64,000 bases of DNA. Source: JALEFZ01 sp039817415. Lineage in GTDB: Bacteria; Bacteroidota; Bacteroidia; J057. The notes under the pieces were generated by a model. The model did no database searches. It saw only the letters and a list, made by a program, of their open reading frames with translations, and had not been told where the DNA came from. Shown here piece by piece: positions 37,176 through 47,300 of this stretch. Position numbers and translations under genes: made by a program. The stretch lies in assembly GCA_039817415.1 (NCBI GenBank), contig JBCBVV010000032.1:17092-81091 (forward strand). Reading direction: 5' to 3'. Positions within the stretch are counted from its first letter, which is position 1. The number at the start of each line of letters is the position of its first letter.

Positions 37176-37667
37176 ATGGTCTTGAAGGCAAAAAAGCCTC
37201 TTCATTACTCTTATCCTAAGGAATTGAAGACGGTAGGAGATCATTTGAGAAAAGTACGTTTAGATCGAGGATTATGGCAGATTCATGTAGCAGAAGAGTT
37301 TGGAGTAACTGAAAGTTCTATCATGAGATGGGAGACAAACCAAGTGAAGCCCCAAATTATGTACTGGCCCAAGATCATTGCTTTCCTCGGGTATGATCCA
37401 GAGTTTGAGGAAGGTAATCCACTCGCTGTAACTTTGAAGAATTACCGACGGAAGCATGGTCTGAAGCGAAAGCTATTGGCAGACAGAATTGGTGTAGATG
37501 AGACCACTGTCCTGTGGTGGGAACGTGGCCGTGAGGTGAAGTATATGCGGAGTAGAAATCAACTTCAAGCCTTCTTCGAAACTGAGGGAATCACAGGTGT
37601 TGAGATCCCGTTTTATGATGCGGCAAGTAGAACTAGAGAGGTGTACAAAAGGAAAAAATCTAGCTGA
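37176..37667 (+). CDS. Double helix-turn-helix (XRE-like) regulator at the island junction
   Basis: The ATG at 37176 gives a 163-residue protein; the frame upstream is antisense to comM and is not part of it. The first half matches a family common in Bacteroidota: 'KKPLHYSYPKELKTVGDHLRK' followed by an XRE-like HTH ('HVAEEFGVTESSIMRWE'). A second, similar HTH follows ('KLLADRIGVDETTVLWWE'), so the protein has two DNA-binding units. It starts about 15 bases from the comM break, so it may be linked to the element's maintenance or recombination, but no catalytic residue of an integrase is visible. Confidence 0.75.
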   Translation: MVLKAKKPLHYSYPKELKTVGDHLRKVRLDRGLWQIHVAEEFGVTESSIMRWETNQVKPQIMYWPKIIAFLGYDPEFEEGNPLAVTLKNYRRKHGLKRKLLADRIGVDETTVLWWERGREVKYMRSRNQLQAFFETEGITGVEIPFYDAASRTREVYKRKKSS

Positions 37668-37691
37668 AGTCTTAGGCTACAAGCTAGGATT

Positions 37692-38318
37692 TTAATCCTT
37701 TGGATTTTTTGCAAGTAGTAGTTTCGGTGCTTCCTGGTCTTTTAAGCTTAAAACCGGAGTTAGCTTTGTCTGCTTTAGCATAAGAATTTCGACTTTATTT
37801 TCCTTAACATGGCCCTGGAGTCTTATAATATTGCCTTTCTGTAACTTAGCTTCTTCTAGTGTCCTGTTTTCGTCAGTTATATAAAATTCACCATTATGTT
37901 CCACTTGGAGACTCCAGTCGTAGAAATCATGAATCTTCGCAAGAGTAGTTTCTGGTGTAATATTTTTTAGTTCCTCAATTAATTTTGTTGTGAAGATGGA
38001 AATTTTCATATCGCGAGGTGCGATGATCTTGAAGTTCCACCCCTCTTCAGTAAGAACTAGTTGTAGTGCAATTGTTGAAAATCTCCTGTTATAGTTCCTA
38101 AGCAACCTAAATTCATTAATGAGGGCAATCGTTGAGGCCGAGCATACCATTATCAAGTATCCCTGAAAGCCAATTCCCTTAAAAAAATCTTTCTCAACAA
38201 AGAAAAAAGTTGCTGAATTGATCAGTATAAACAAGAAGGTAAAAGCCGCTGAGAATGATTTGAAGAGGCTTCGTGATTGTATCTTCCTTCTTGGGAAGAG
38301 GTTAATCTTTTGGCTCAT
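37692..38318 (-). CDS. Unrecognised membrane protein with two helices
   Basis: The start at 38318 (MSQKINLFPRRKI) gives 208 residues; an earlier ATG at 38387 is possible. Two hydrophobic helices lie near residues 22-42 and 48-68, followed by a cytoplasmic-looking alpha/beta domain of about 130 residues. It is convergent with the HTH regulator and divergent from the nuclease-helicase operon. It could be cargo or an accessory of the neighbouring candidate defence operon. No motif recognised. Confidence 0.55.
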   Translation of the reverse strand: MSQKINLFPRRKIQSRSLFKSFSAAFTFLFILINSATFFFVEKDFFKGIGFQGYLIMVCSASTIALINEFRLLRNYNRRFSTIALQLVLTEEGWNFKIIAPRDMKISIFTTKLIEELKNITPETTLAKIHDFYDWSLQVEHNGEFYITDENRTLEEAKLQKGNIIRLQGHVKENKVEILMLKQTKLTPVLSLKDQEAPKLLLAKNPKD

Positions 38319-38745
38319 GAATTGGGTTTGAATTGTGCGTAGAGATAAAAGAATCAACTGTACATCATGGTGTACGCGATATATCAAAATCTGTTCTTCA
38401 ATGAAGTCAAAAGGGAAATAGAATCTTATTCTATTTACTCTTCTTCCGCTTCACTTACTTACTTACCACCATGGATATGGCATCTCCTTTATTTTTAGAC
38501 TTACCAAGCTTCTTTTAATTCACCTTGATGCGATAGTTCAAACAAATGATTAAAGAATGAAGCTAGTGTTTATTTATTCCAATCATCAGATATAGTTCTT
38601 CATGTATCTCTGATTAGTCTCTAAATATTCGCTAGACTTAGTCTGGCATGTATTAAAATTGCGAAATAGTATTCCCTTAAATGGAAAATATTTTATATTC
38701 AAATATTCTAAAGTGGCAAAGCAGTAACAATCGAAAAATACAAAT
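38319..38745. promoter_or_regulatory. Divergent intergenic region with a perfect 9-bp palindrome
   Basis: This AT-rich stretch separates two divergent genes and must hold both promoters. It contains a perfect inverted repeat AAATAGAAT-CTT-ATTCTATTT at 38416-38436 and a short ACTT tandem run near 38452-38466. The palindrome could be an operator or hairpin. No coding sequence is supported here. Confidence 0.45.
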
Positions 38746-41700
38746 ATGGCTATTCCAATTACGACGACAGAGATAGGAGAATTTGTTAGATATAAGTCCT
38801 GTGAACGAAGAATCAAACTAGCTACCAATGATAGAAATGAGGCACGAAGGTTGCCATTCTATGGTCGTCTCTTTAACGCTATTGATCCAGTACTTCAATC
38901 CGTAGGTAGGAGAAGAGAAGATGAATGGGAACTTGGTTTAGAACAGGAGGGGTTAGGAAAAATTGAAATAATACAGCCAGAGGAGGATGAACGAGAAACA
39001 CAAAGTGATCTTACACAATTCTTCTCTCAATTAGAAAATGTAGTAGCAGGTTCTCAGTACTTTGGTCGTGAGGTTGTAATTATTGGTGATATAGGAAATT
39101 TCACTGTCAGAGGAAGAATAGATTTCCTCATTCTACTTTGGAGAGAAGGGGTACCTCTTATTAGGATTGTTGAGTGTAAAGCAAGTAGAAAAGATAAGAC
39201 CTACCACAGGATTCAAGTCGCATTGTATCAAAGACTTCTTGAGAATTTTCTTACTCAAAACGAGTATCTCATAAATGGAATTCGACTCAGCTCGGAACAT
39301 GTCGAAAGCGTTGTCGCTCGAATTGATGAGGAGACCAACCAGAGGCAAGATATTCTAACTCTTGAGGCGTTAATTCTAGATAGAGAGCTTGAAGATGTTG
39401 AGAAGCTTTTAGAAGAACACGGCCATCTTCATCAGATTATTGAAGCAGATATAGATGATCTTGATTATTGCCTTGAACAGAAATGTGATGATTGTCTTTT
39501 CAATGTCCACTGTCTTACAGAGAGTAGTAGATTTAGGAAAATACAATTATTGGGGGTGAACTCCACCACATTAAAAATTCTTGAAGAGTATGGTATTTCT
39601 ACTATTGACGAGTTGGCTGACCTCGATCCTCGTGGTCAACAGGCACAAGAAATACGTAATCATATAGGGTTCTCCCAGAATCTAGGCTTTTTAGTTAAAA
39701 AAGCTCAGGCAAGAAGAGCAACTCTTCCTAGAACTGGTGATCAACCTGATGGTGAGTATCCAGTTATGGCACTAAGATATGACCAGCATACCACACTCCC
39801 AGCATATGTTTGTCAGAATACTCCCCTAGTTCGGGTGTATATGTCGGTTGACTACGACTATGTTGAGAATCGAATTGTAGCCCTTTCAGCCCACGTCACA
39901 AAGAGTTTACACCCTATTCGAACTCGTTATGATGAAGCTGATGTTGTTGAAGAAATACGTAATGATGGCGAGGAGCCACAATATCAAATCTTAACTGGTG
40001 AGTCCGTTATCAAAATTCTACCCACCTGTTGGAATGGTAATTACGGTGAAGATAACGGTATGGAACGCTTTCTTATCGAGGCTTTTTTCAGGGATCTTGC
40101 CAACACAATAGCCCGTATTGCTGGAACGGAAATGTCGCCTGTTCATTTTTATGTCTGGTCTCGAACAGAGATCAGACACATCATGGAAGCTTGTGGTCGT
40201 TTGGGGACAGGTCTCCTTGCTAGCTTTCAACACTTATTAGGTTGCCGAGAGAGTTTAGAACAACTAATCTTTTCTTCTATCGAAGATGAGGTAAAACATA
40301 ATTTTGGGCTTGGATGGACAGGAAGAGGACTAGGCGTTGTTACGTCACTAACGTGGTTTGGTAAACGATATAACTGGAGGAGAGTGGTTGATGGTGAAGT
40401 TATTAATCTGGAGCATATTTTCACCCAAGACATTTTTGACTTCAAGACAGACTTAGAACTCACCCTGGCTAACGAATGGGGTGCTCCAGGTGATCCTAAT
40501 ACCACTAGGCATAAATTTGAAATCCGCAGTCGATTTAATGATGGTTTAACTGTTCCGTATTTCCATGCTTATTGGCGGACCTTACCAGATACACACAGGA
40601 ATCGTCAGGTTCAAAATGCCTTAGAGCGGTATCAAAGAGCTAGTGAACCAAACTATATGGAGACCTATTTAGAGGCACGCACACATGCTCTCCGTTGGGT
40701 TGAAGGATTTATTCGTAAGAATAATGAGATCGAGAAACCACATCTAAATGTACGTCAACTTAATGCATATACATTAGATGTTCATGAGACTAGACAGGCT
40801 GCGATCAACTTTTTACGGCTTGATCATCATGTAAAATTTAATGACTGGTTATCTAAAAACCTTAGAGCTCCTATTAATCGTATTTCCTCTGGCGAAGCAC
40901 TACCTCTTATCAATATCACCGTCTCACACGAAAACCATAATCAGGTAACGGCCGAAATTGATACTCAAGGTATTGGGGTCAGTTTAGAGCACTTTTCAGC
41001 AATTAGTAATATTCAAGAAGGAAGCTTTGCTCGATTTAGTCCATGTGATGAAACATGGGAACGAGGGCAAACTATTGGCCAATTAATTCGTGGAGGAGGT
41101 ACTTGTACTGTAGATTCTATTGATTGGGAAACAGGTATGATAGTGCTTTCAGTTATGTTTGCAAGAGATACCTCTTCCTATATCGTAAGAAGTATTAGTA
41201 CTGGAAATAGAGCAGGAGGTGATGTTATTTATGATTGTGCAGTTCTAGACAACAGCATTAGCGATTTTGTAGCAAATAGGGTCTCTGGAGTCTTGCATGG
41301 TACGACTGCTGGTCACATTAACGATTGGTTTCATCCAACTACCCCTCGTATTCCAGAACATGATCCCTATTCACAGGAACAACGTGATGGAATAAGAAAT
41401 CTGATAGATACCTTTCGTTATGGTGGTGAAGACAACTATCAATTGCATGAAGGTCAACGGGATGCCATCATTGATGGATTGAGAACACGTATTCAATTAC
41501 TACTTGGTCCTCCTGGAACAGGGAAAACTATGACTACAGCGGTTTCTGTTTTATGTAAAATTCTATTGAAACATACTAGAGGGGATATTATCTTCCTATC
41601 TGGCCATACCCATAGAGCTGTTGACGAATTACTTCTACGTGTTAGGAGTGTAGTTGCAGAATTTTCTCATCATGCAGAAAGCCTTGGATACAATCTACCT

Positions 41701-42864
41701 AACCTGTTCATTGCAAAAACTGCAAGAGAAGAGGAAGAAGTTCCAAACGGCATAGAATTTCTACCAGTTAATACCGCCGTTACCGCTATTAATCGTAACA
41801 GAGGTGCAAATGTCATTATCATTGGAGGTACAATCTCAGGAATATTGAAATTAAGTCAGAAGTTTAATGGTGCAGCAACTTTCAGACAAACTGGATTTTA
41901 TGTTAATACCATGATTATTGATGAAGCGAGTATGATGGTATTTCCATCCTTTTTAGCTTTGTCTACAGTGGTATCAGTTAATGGAGAAATAATGCTTGCT
42001 GGCGATCATAATCAATTGTCTCCAATTGTTGCTCACGATTGGGATCGTGAGGATAGGCCCACTGTAATTCTATATCAACCTTTTTTAAGTTCCTATGATT
42101 CAATGCGCCGCATAAGAGAATATCAAAGAATAACTGATCATTCGATCTTGATTTCCTCTTTAACCTATACTTATCGTCTCCCACAAGTTATCCGAAACTT
42201 AATTGCTCGTCTTTATCAAGAAGATGATGTTGTATTAGAAGGTAGAGTGGATAATCATACAGCACCAGAGTTTACTCAAAGAGCTGGTTGGGAATCTGTC
42301 TGGAATGGTGATTCAGGCTTATTTTTAATAACACATGATGAACGCAATTCAAGGAAAAGTAATCTAACAGAAATTGATATTATTCAACAAATTTTGGAAT
42401 CATTCCATGATAGAAACGGTGGAAATACTATTCCTGAAGACAATATTGCCCTAGTTACTCCTCATCGGGCACAAAGAACTTTACTCAAACAAAGATTTGA
42501 AGAGGACTATGCAAACTCTATTACTGTCATTGATACTGTTGAAAGACTTCAAGGTGGTGAGAGACCTACAGTAATTGTTTCAGCTACTGCCAGTGATCCA
42601 GCGGCTATTAGTGCAACAGCAGAGTTTGTTTTGAACCTTAATAGGGCAAATGTTGCGTTCTCTCGTTCCCAAGAAAGGTTGATTGTAGTATGCTCGCAAA
42701 GCCTTTTAAATCATATTCCATCAGATGTAGATCACTATGATTCTGCATTATTGTGGAAAACCTTGCGCCGAATTTGTAGTAGAACAGTAGCAGAAATAAC
42801 AATTGGTGAAGAGGTATCTGCAAATATTTTCACAGTAGCAAGAAGGGAGGATGTTTTAGAATGA
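38746..42864 (+). CDS. Cas4/RecB-like nuclease fused to SF1 (Dna2/NAM7-type) helicase
   Basis: The 1372-residue protein begins with a PD-(D/E)XK nuclease of the RecB/Cas4/Dna2 kind: Asp in 'GRIDFLILLW' (about 122-128), 'RIVECKASRKDK' with Glu and Lys (about 142-150), 'QVALYQRLL', and iron-sulfur-type cysteines (Cys near 19, then 'CLEQKCDDCLFNVHC' near 241-255). A helix-hairpin-helix-like stretch follows ('LKILEEYGISTIDELADLD'). After a long middle region comes the SF1 helicase: Walker A 'LGPPGTGKT' at about 920-928, 'IIDEAS' near 1057, 'LAGDHNQLSPI', and 'IDTVERLQGGERPTVIVSA'. It overlaps the methyltransferase gene by 4 bases. The pair is a candidate restriction-modification or defence unit. 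Confidence 0.85.
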   Translation: MAIPITTTEIGEFVRYKSCERRIKLATNDRNEARRLPFYGRLFNAIDPVLQSVGRRREDEWELGLEQEGLGKIEIIQPEEDERETQSDLTQFFSQLENVVAGSQYFGREVVIIGDIGNFTVRGRIDFLILLWREGVPLIRIVECKASRKDKTYHRIQVALYQRLLENFLTQNEYLINGIRLSSEHVESVVARIDEETNQRQDILTLEALILDRELEDVEKLLEEHGHLHQIIEADIDDLDYCLEQKCDDCLFNVHCLTESSRFRKIQLLGVNSTTLKILEEYGISTIDELADLDPRGQQAQEIRNHIGFSQNLGFLVKKAQARRATLPRTGDQPDGEYPVMALRYDQHTTLPAYVCQNTPLVRVYMSVDYDYVENRIVALSAHVTKSLHPIRTRYDEADVVEEIRNDGEEPQYQILTGESVIKILPTCWNGNYGEDNGMERFLIEAFFRDLANTIARIAGTEMSPVHFYVWSRTEIRHIMEACGRLGTGLLASFQHLLGCRESLEQLIFSSIEDEVKHNFGLGWTGRGLGVVTSLTWFGKRYNWRRVVDGEVINLEHIFTQDIFDFKTDLELTLANEWGAPGDPNTTRHKFEIRSRFNDGLTVPYFHAYWRTLPDTHRNRQVQNALERYQRASEPNYMETYLEARTHALRWVEGFIRKNNEIEKPHLNVRQLNAYTLDVHETRQAAINFLRLDHHVKFNDWLSKNLRAPINRISSGEALPLINITVSHENHNQVTAEIDTQGIGVSLEHFSAISNIQEGSFARFSPCDETWERGQTIGQLIRGGGTCTVDSIDWETGMIVLSVMFARDTSSYIVRSISTGNRAGGDVIYDCAVLDNSISDFVANRVSGVLHGTTAGHINDWFHPTTPRIPEHDPYSQEQRDGIRNLIDTFRYGGEDNYQLHEGQRDAIIDGLRTRIQLLLGPPGTGKTMTTAVSVLCKILLKHTRGDIIFLSGHTHRAVDELLLRVRSVVAEFSHHAESLGYNLPNLFIAKTAREEEEVPNGIEFLPVNTAVTAINRNRGANVIIIGGTISGILKLSQKFNGAATFRQTGFYVNTMIIDEASMMVFPSFLALSTVVSVNGEIMLAGDHNQLSPIVAHDWDREDRPTVILYQPFLSSYDSMRRIREYQRITDHSILISSLTYTYRLPQVIRNLIARLYQEDDVVLEGRVDNHTAPEFTQRAGWESVWNGDSGLFLITHDERNSRKSNLTEIDIIQQILESFHDRNGGNTIPEDNIALVTPHRAQRTLLKQRFEEDYANSITVIDTVERLQGGERPTVIVSATASDPAAISATAEFVLNLNRANVAFSRSQERLIVVCSQSLLNHIPSDVDHYDSALLWKTLRRICSRTVAEITIGEEVSANIFTVARREDVLE

Positions 42865-44141
42865 AGTTTATAGATTTATTCGCAGGTCTCGGAGGTTTTC
42901 ATGTCGGCCTCAGTAAGTTAGGACACACTTGTGTTTTTGCTTCCGAGAAGAATAGTGAATTAGCAGAACTTTATTCTAAAAACTTTGGGATTGAGTGTAT
43001 AGGAGATATTCGCAAAGTAGAATCTCAGGAGATACCAGAACATGATATCCTTTGCGCAGGATTTCCATGTCAACCGTTCTCTAAAGCTGGCAGCCAATTA
43101 GGCCTAAAGGATGAAAGAGGTGAGCTATTCTATGAAATAGCCCGAATATTAGATTATCATAGGCCGAGATTCATTTTTCTGGAGAATGTTGCCAATTTAA
43201 AGAGGCATGATCAAGGAAACACTTGGGATACTATTGAGGCTGAACTTAGAGCTTTAGGGTATCATCATCTTAGAACTAAGATTATTTCTCCCCACCAGTT
43301 TGGTATACCCCAAATTCGAGATCGTATTTTTATTATAGGAAGTCGTGAAAAAGATGACTTAGAATCCTTCTCTTTTCCCGAAGGCGAAACTATGATTTCT
43401 ACTCACGTTGAGACGATTCTTGACACAACGATAGATGAATATGATCTTTTGCTACCAAGGCAATTAGAATGTATTGAGATTTGGCAAGAGTTCATTGATG
43501 TTATTCCTAAACGAATTCCTTTACCTTCATTCCCAATATGGGCAATGGAGTTTGGTGCAACATATCCTTATGAAGAATTAGCTCCACATAAATATACCAA
43601 TGCTTACTTAAGACAGTTTGATGGAGCTTTTGGAAAACCGCTTCGAGGAAAAACGAAGCAAGATATATTATCTGGCCTACCAAGCTATGCTAAGACTGAT
43701 AAAGCAAAATTTCCTCGATGGAAAAAGACATTTATCCGCCAAAACAGAGAGTGGTATCAGCTGGTAAAACCGTTTATAGACCACTTACTTCCTACTATAC
43801 AGTCATTCCCAAACAGTTGGCAAAAATTTGAATGGAATTGTAAAGGTGAGGAAAGGGATTTATACAAATTGATTCTACAATTTAGAGCTTCTGGGTTGAG
43901 GACTAAACGTCCACAGCATGCACCATCTCTGGTTGCTAGCACTTTAACGCAACTTCCAATCATTGGATGGGAACTTCGCTATATGACAAAAAATGAGGCT
44001 GCAAAGCTTCAATCCCTTGAGTGTATTGAATTACCAGACAGCAAAGCCTCAGCTTTTAAAGCTTTGGGTAATGCGGTAAATGCTGACCTGGTCAGAATGA
44101 TAGCAGAAAAACTTTGGATCAATGAAGCTGTGAAGGTTTAG
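42861..44141 (+). CDS. C5 cytosine DNA methyltransferase
   Basis: The 426-residue protein has the ordered motifs of C5 methyltransferases: motif I 'FAGLGGFHVGL' at 7-17, motif IV 'CAGFPCQPFSKAGSQLG' with catalytic Cys near 70, motif VI 'FIFLENV', motif VIII 'QIRDRIFIIG', a target-recognition region (about 190-340) and motif X 'KALGNAVNADLV'. It should methylate a specific cytosine. The start overlaps the stop of the nuclease-helicase (ATGA), so both are co-translated. Its probable job is to mark self DNA against the upstream enzyme; an orphan methyltransferase is less likely. Confidence 0.93.
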   Translation: MKFIDLFAGLGGFHVGLSKLGHTCVFASEKNSELAELYSKNFGIECIGDIRKVESQEIPEHDILCAGFPCQPFSKAGSQLGLKDERGELFYEIARILDYHRPRFIFLENVANLKRHDQGNTWDTIEAELRALGYHHLRTKIISPHQFGIPQIRDRIFIIGSREKDDLESFSFPEGETMISTHVETILDTTIDEYDLLLPRQLECIEIWQEFIDVIPKRIPLPSFPIWAMEFGATYPYEELAPHKYTNAYLRQFDGAFGKPLRGKTKQDILSGLPSYAKTDKAKFPRWKKTFIRQNREWYQLVKPFIDHLLPTIQSFPNSWQKFEWNCKGEERDLYKLILQFRASGLRTKRPQHAPSLVASTLTQLPIIGWELRYMTKNEAAKLQSLECIELPDSKASAFKALGNAVNADLVRMIAEKLWINEAVKV

Positions 44142-44149
44142 TGAAAATT

Positions 44150-44224
44150 TTATAAGGCATTGAGGACTTCAGGGCGACTGGCATGTTGAGCGAGAGTATC
44201 AATTTGTTTGACGAGTCGTTTCAT
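44150..44224 (-). other. 24-codon frame, possible gene remnant
   Basis: On the - strand an ATG at 44224 opens a 24-residue frame beginning MKRLVKQIDTL with an amphipathic helix, ending in TAA at 44150. It might be the stub of a lost regulator or relaxosome gene, or chance. No support beyond composition. Confidence 0.2.
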
Positions 44225-44250
44225 GACTTTAGTGTATGCTAAAGGGAGTC
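44225..44250. repeat. Inverted repeat in the gap between methyltransferase and HerA-like ATPase
   Basis: GACTTTAG-TGTATG-CTAAAG-GG-AGTC forms a stem of 6 perfect base pairs extendable after a 2-base bulge. It lies between two convergent genes. It could be a bidirectional terminator or a site used by the mobilisation proteins. The remaining gap (44251-44376) shows nothing recognisable. Confidence 0.4.
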
Positions 44251-44376
44251 AAAAGGCGAGAGGTACAATGCATCTTAATTTTGTTTACGAGAGAAAAACT
44301 ATCTCTGCGATAAAGGCTAATAACACAGTTTGCAGGATACTACCTTTCCTGTTGTACTAATTGGGAAAGCGAGTCA

Positions 44377-47300
44377 CTACTTTTTCCTCCTTATTGATCT
44401 TGACAAGATCTTCGATAAATCCTCCTCAACCGTCTTACTGTCTTTTTTTTCATTTGAATAGTTCACTTTGACCCGATACCCCTTTACTGTCTTTTCGGCA
44501 TTGGCTTCCTTAGCTGTTTTGGTATCAAGCCACGAGATAAAGGCTTCAGGGGAGAGGAAGTGAACTCCTTTAAGCTGGGAATTGGTTAAAGATTTCTTGG
44601 CTAACGCTTCAATATTTTCTCGTCTTTTGGGCTTTGAGGAAAGAAGAATCACCCAGGTATATCCAGCTTTCAGGCACTTAGAGATGTTACCTACTTCGTG
44701 AGCATTGGTGGTAGTTACCGCCACCTCTAACGCTATGGTCTCATCTCCTTTTGAAAGGAGCACGTCAACTCTGCCATTTCCGTCTGGAGTTGGAGCTTCA
44801 AGTACGGAGCGGTAGCCCCTGGCTTCAGCCATTTGTTTGAGGAAGGTTTGAAGATACCGATGTTCTGATTGCTCTTTCTTTTGCTTCTCTTGGGCTTTAA
44901 AGTCTTCAGCAGCTTTTTCAAGGTCAATGAGTTCTGGGATAGGGTTTTGAGAGGGAAGTTCTTGAACTGGTTTTTCCTCTTGGACAGGAGGTTGAGTAAC
45001 TGGTGGTATTTCCCTTTTGGGAGGTAGGGGTGTTTGTTCCTTTTCTGTTGTAGTGGGATTGCGACGGCTAGCGTCATAGTAACGCTGTAGTTGTTCCTCT
45101 AAGTCAAATACAGATGTACCATGATTGGTTTGACTAGCTCTTTTAGCCATTACCCGATGATCATTATCAATCTCTGGTATGTAAGGGGCTTCGATGGTTT
45201 CTACATTACAATCATGCTCTGATGAACCAATGCGAATAATAGTTTCTCCTACTCCCAGTTGTTTAATGTCTTCTTGTTCAAAGAAAGAAAACCCTTTGGC
45301 CAGTTGTACTGCTTCGGTATCACTGACTCGAAAGCAAATCCTCGTTCCTGCATTTGAAAGGACAGCATTACCCACCAAGGCATCTCGCTTCATCAATTGA
45401 TCCAAACTCTGATGGGCCAAGACTAATCCTAAGCCATACTTTCTAGCTCCTGAGAGTATTCCTTCTAAGGTAGGAGTAATGAAGTGCTGAAATTCATCAA
45501 GGTAAATGAAGAAAGGCTTCCTAGTATCTTTTGTTTGGCTTTGTCTACCAAGAGCTGCTTGATACAGTTTGGTTAAAAGGAGGGTGCCAAGGAGGTATGA
45601 ATTACTCTCACCAATTAAGCCTTGAGAGAGTTTGATAAGAATAATGGCTCCATCCTCAATGAGCTTGGAGAAGTTGAGACCTTGTTGTTGCATCAGCATA
45701 TATCTGATAGGCTTGGGTCTCAGGAAGAATTGAAGACGGCTCAAGAGTGATTGCAACGTTGAGTTTCGTTTCTGTGGGAAATCGTACTGAAAGAATTCTC
45801 TGATCATGGGATCAGAAACAGTGTGAAGAAACTGTTCTCGAAAGCCCTTGTGTAATAGAAACTGCCTTAAATCAAGGAGGGTTCCTCCTTTGGAAGAATC
45901 AAGAAATGCTGCTATGGTATTTTGCATGATTACTTCCATCTGATCACCCCAACTGGTAGTGTGGCGTTTGAAGACTTCAGCTAAATCAGAAGCCAGCATA
46001 ATTTTCTCCCTTGCTCCTTGGGCTTGGAGGATATTTACCCCAATAGCATACTGCTCATCACTGGGATCAATGATTACTACTTTGTCCATCTTGTCATAGG
46101 GAACAAAGCCAAGAACATCTTCAATGAGATCGCCATGAGGATCAAAGACAGCACACCCAATTCCTGCTTTCATATCTTGCCTGATCATATTAACCAGCAA
46201 GGTCGATTTTCCAGTGCCAGTGGCTCCAATTATATGTGTATGTCGTAATCTGGTCGGAATATCCAGACCAATGATATGTTCTTGACCTTGATGTTCATTA
46301 ATCCCAAGGCGAAAGAGAAGGTCTCGATAGTGCGGAGGAGCTGCCTTGGTTTTCTTGGGCTTTTTGAATTTGGATGAGGCTAAGGAGGGAGATAGTAAAT
46401 GCACTAAGGGCAATAGTTCCTGAGTGGAGAGAATCATTCCAGTTCTGAAACTCCTACGGGCCATTACCATCGCCTGTATGTCATCTTGAGTGAACCGAGT
46501 CTCAAGAACCCCTAAGGCATTGCTTCCTATTCGTTTGGTAGTCGTATTGAGGGCTTGAGCTAAACGTAGAGAGATCTTTTGTGAGAGATGATAAGTAGGA
46601 CTTATCCCAACCGTTCGTATGGTTGTACTTATTAAGGGTGTCGCCAACTTATCTTTCACTAGCGAAAGCATCTCAGAGGCATCTGGGAAAAACGATCCAC
46701 CAGCACCATCCTGAACTGATGCCATAATACTTGAGCCCCAAGGAGCTTGACACCCTTGAAAGAGGATTTGGATTATACCCACCTGCCCCTCAGCTAAAGA
46801 CTCAAGCGCTCCTACTGCGGCTGTTAAGGGATCTGGTTCCAGTTTGCCAACAGTTGTAAGAGGGCGCATAAACTCTTGCTGCAAACAAAGAGGTGTTAAG
46901 GCCAGTGCCTGATGCTCTTGATACAGTAATGGAAGCAGGGTAAGGGAAGTAGGAGTAATTTCCGCTTGGGGAAAAAAGACTTGTAATTGAAATCGGACTA
47001 GATCAGCATCAGCACCCCGGCAAGCAAACTGAGTGATAATTGCTGTTCCTGTTCCTATCAATTCAAATGAAATTGGGAACTTGCTACCACCTAGCATCAC
47101 CAAAAGTTGGCTCATACTGTCCTTGGGGTAGGGTTTTTCTTTTGGCCATCTGACCTGAAATTCAGCAATTTCCTGAAGTGGATCACCTAAAGGGAAAGGA
47201 TCAAGCTGGACCTCTGGTCGTTGGGGTAAGTAAAATTTCGGCTCAGGTGGCTTGGCTGGTTTAAAGAGGCTCCAGAGAAAAGAAAGTGGGGTATGGAAAT

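Noticed and set aside
38452..38466. ACTT tandem run
   Set aside because: Only about three and a half copies; too short to be called a functional repeat.
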